From assembly GCA_023410975.1 (NCBI GenBank), contig JAEYPG010000197.1:1-5273 (forward strand): a stretch of DNA of 5,273 bases. The letters are read 5' to 3'. Each line of letters opens with the position of its first letter. The stretch's first letter is position 1. The notes under the pieces are model-generated. The model was not told where the DNA came from, searched no databases, and was given only the letters and a program-made list of their open reading frames with translations. Below, in pieces: positions 4,970-5,273 of this stretch. The DNA is from Pseudomonadota bacterium (GTDB lineage: Bacteria; Pseudomonadota; Gammaproteobacteria; Burkholderiales; Burkholderiaceae_C). Both the position numbers and the translations under genes were made by a program.

Positions 4970-5273
4970 CGTCGGAATGCACCTGCAGCACCTGCGCCAG
5001 CGCACGGCCGTCGCTCCACACCGCCTGCACCTGCTGGCCCGGCTGCAACGCACGTGCCGAGACGATGGGCTGGCCGGCTTCGTTCGTCACCCAGGCGTAA
5101 CCGCGCGACAGCACCCGGTGCGGGTCCAGGGCTGCCAGGCGCTGCTCCATGCCCTGCAGCGTGAGCAGCGTGCGCTGGTGCTGCACCTCCTGCGCGCGCA
5201 GCAGCCGCGCAGCCAGGGCCTGCAGCCGCACGGCGGCGCGCTCGCGCTGCACGCCCTGCGCGCGTTCCAGGCG
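4959..5273 (-). CDS. xseA: Exodeoxyribonuclease VII large subunit (XseA), C-terminal part
   Basis: C-terminal 104 residues of the large subunit of exonuclease VII, which with XseB degrades single-stranded DNA to oligonucleotides in repair. The frame is open to the right edge, so the gene continues upstream; the GTG at 5252 is not a credible start. The visible part begins with an Arg/Ala/Leu/Gln-rich helix typical of the XseA coiled-coil region (to about position 5140). It then has the family's closing motif L-D-P-x-x-V-L-S-R-G-Y-A-x-V, a GxPI turn, and a final beta segment with the pattern L-x-P-G-x-x-V-x-x-x-W-x-D-G. It is on the same strand as sodB but 115 bases away, with hairpins and a promoter-like element between them, so separate transcription is likely. 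Confidence 0.9.
   Translation of the reverse strand, partial: RLERAQGVQRERAAVRLQALAARLLRAQEVQHQRTLLTLQGMEQRLAALDPHRVLSRGYAWVTNEAGQPIVSARALQPGQQVQAVWSDGRALAQVLQVHSDGEA

Overview
This GC-rich (roughly 65%) chromosomal window looks like a betaproteobacterium of the Burkholderiales, probably Comamonadaceae. That rests on protein character, TACAAT-type -10 elements and the neighbourhood xseA - sodB - DUF192 gene - ccoI - ccoS - ccoN. The taxon is inferred from memory of such neighbourhoods, not from a search.

Positions 1-3664, all on the minus strand, hold the start of a cbb3-type (high oxygen affinity) cytochrome c oxidase locus. In transcription order these are ccoI (copper-exporting P1B ATPase), ccoS (small assembly factor) and ccoN (catalytic subunit I, which runs off the left edge). 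The genes are tightly packed, with gaps of 6 and 14 bases. CcoI supplies copper for the CuB centre, CcoS is needed to obtain a cofactor-complete oxidase, and CcoN carries both hemes and CuB. A short divergent intergenic region separates ccoI from a plus-strand gene for an exported DUF192 protein (3711-4178).

Positions 4179-4258 separate the convergent DUF192 and sodB genes and hold a strong intrinsic terminator plus a second GC-rich hairpin. sodB (iron superoxide dismutase, minus strand, 4259-4843) follows. The 115-base gap 4844-4958 holds its leader and likely promoter. The right edge holds the C-terminal end of xseA (exonuclease VII large subunit, minus strand).

The proteins themselves are ordinary, with all visible catalytic and metal-binding residues intact. 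The more interesting content is regulatory. FNR/Anr/FixK-like dyads lie upstream of ccoI, inside ccoS upstream of ccoN, and in the sodB leader. The first two sit exactly 22 bases upstream of a -10-like hexamer, which is the class II FNR activation geometry (centre at -41.5). The third sits downstream of the sodB -10, where binding would repress. Together they suggest an oxygen-responsive regulator that turns on the high-affinity oxidase and possibly turns down superoxide dismutase. This is inferred from sequence pattern alone, and unrelated near-matches elsewhere in the window are listed as a caution. I saw no mobile element, CRISPR array, RNA gene or undescribed multi-gene system.
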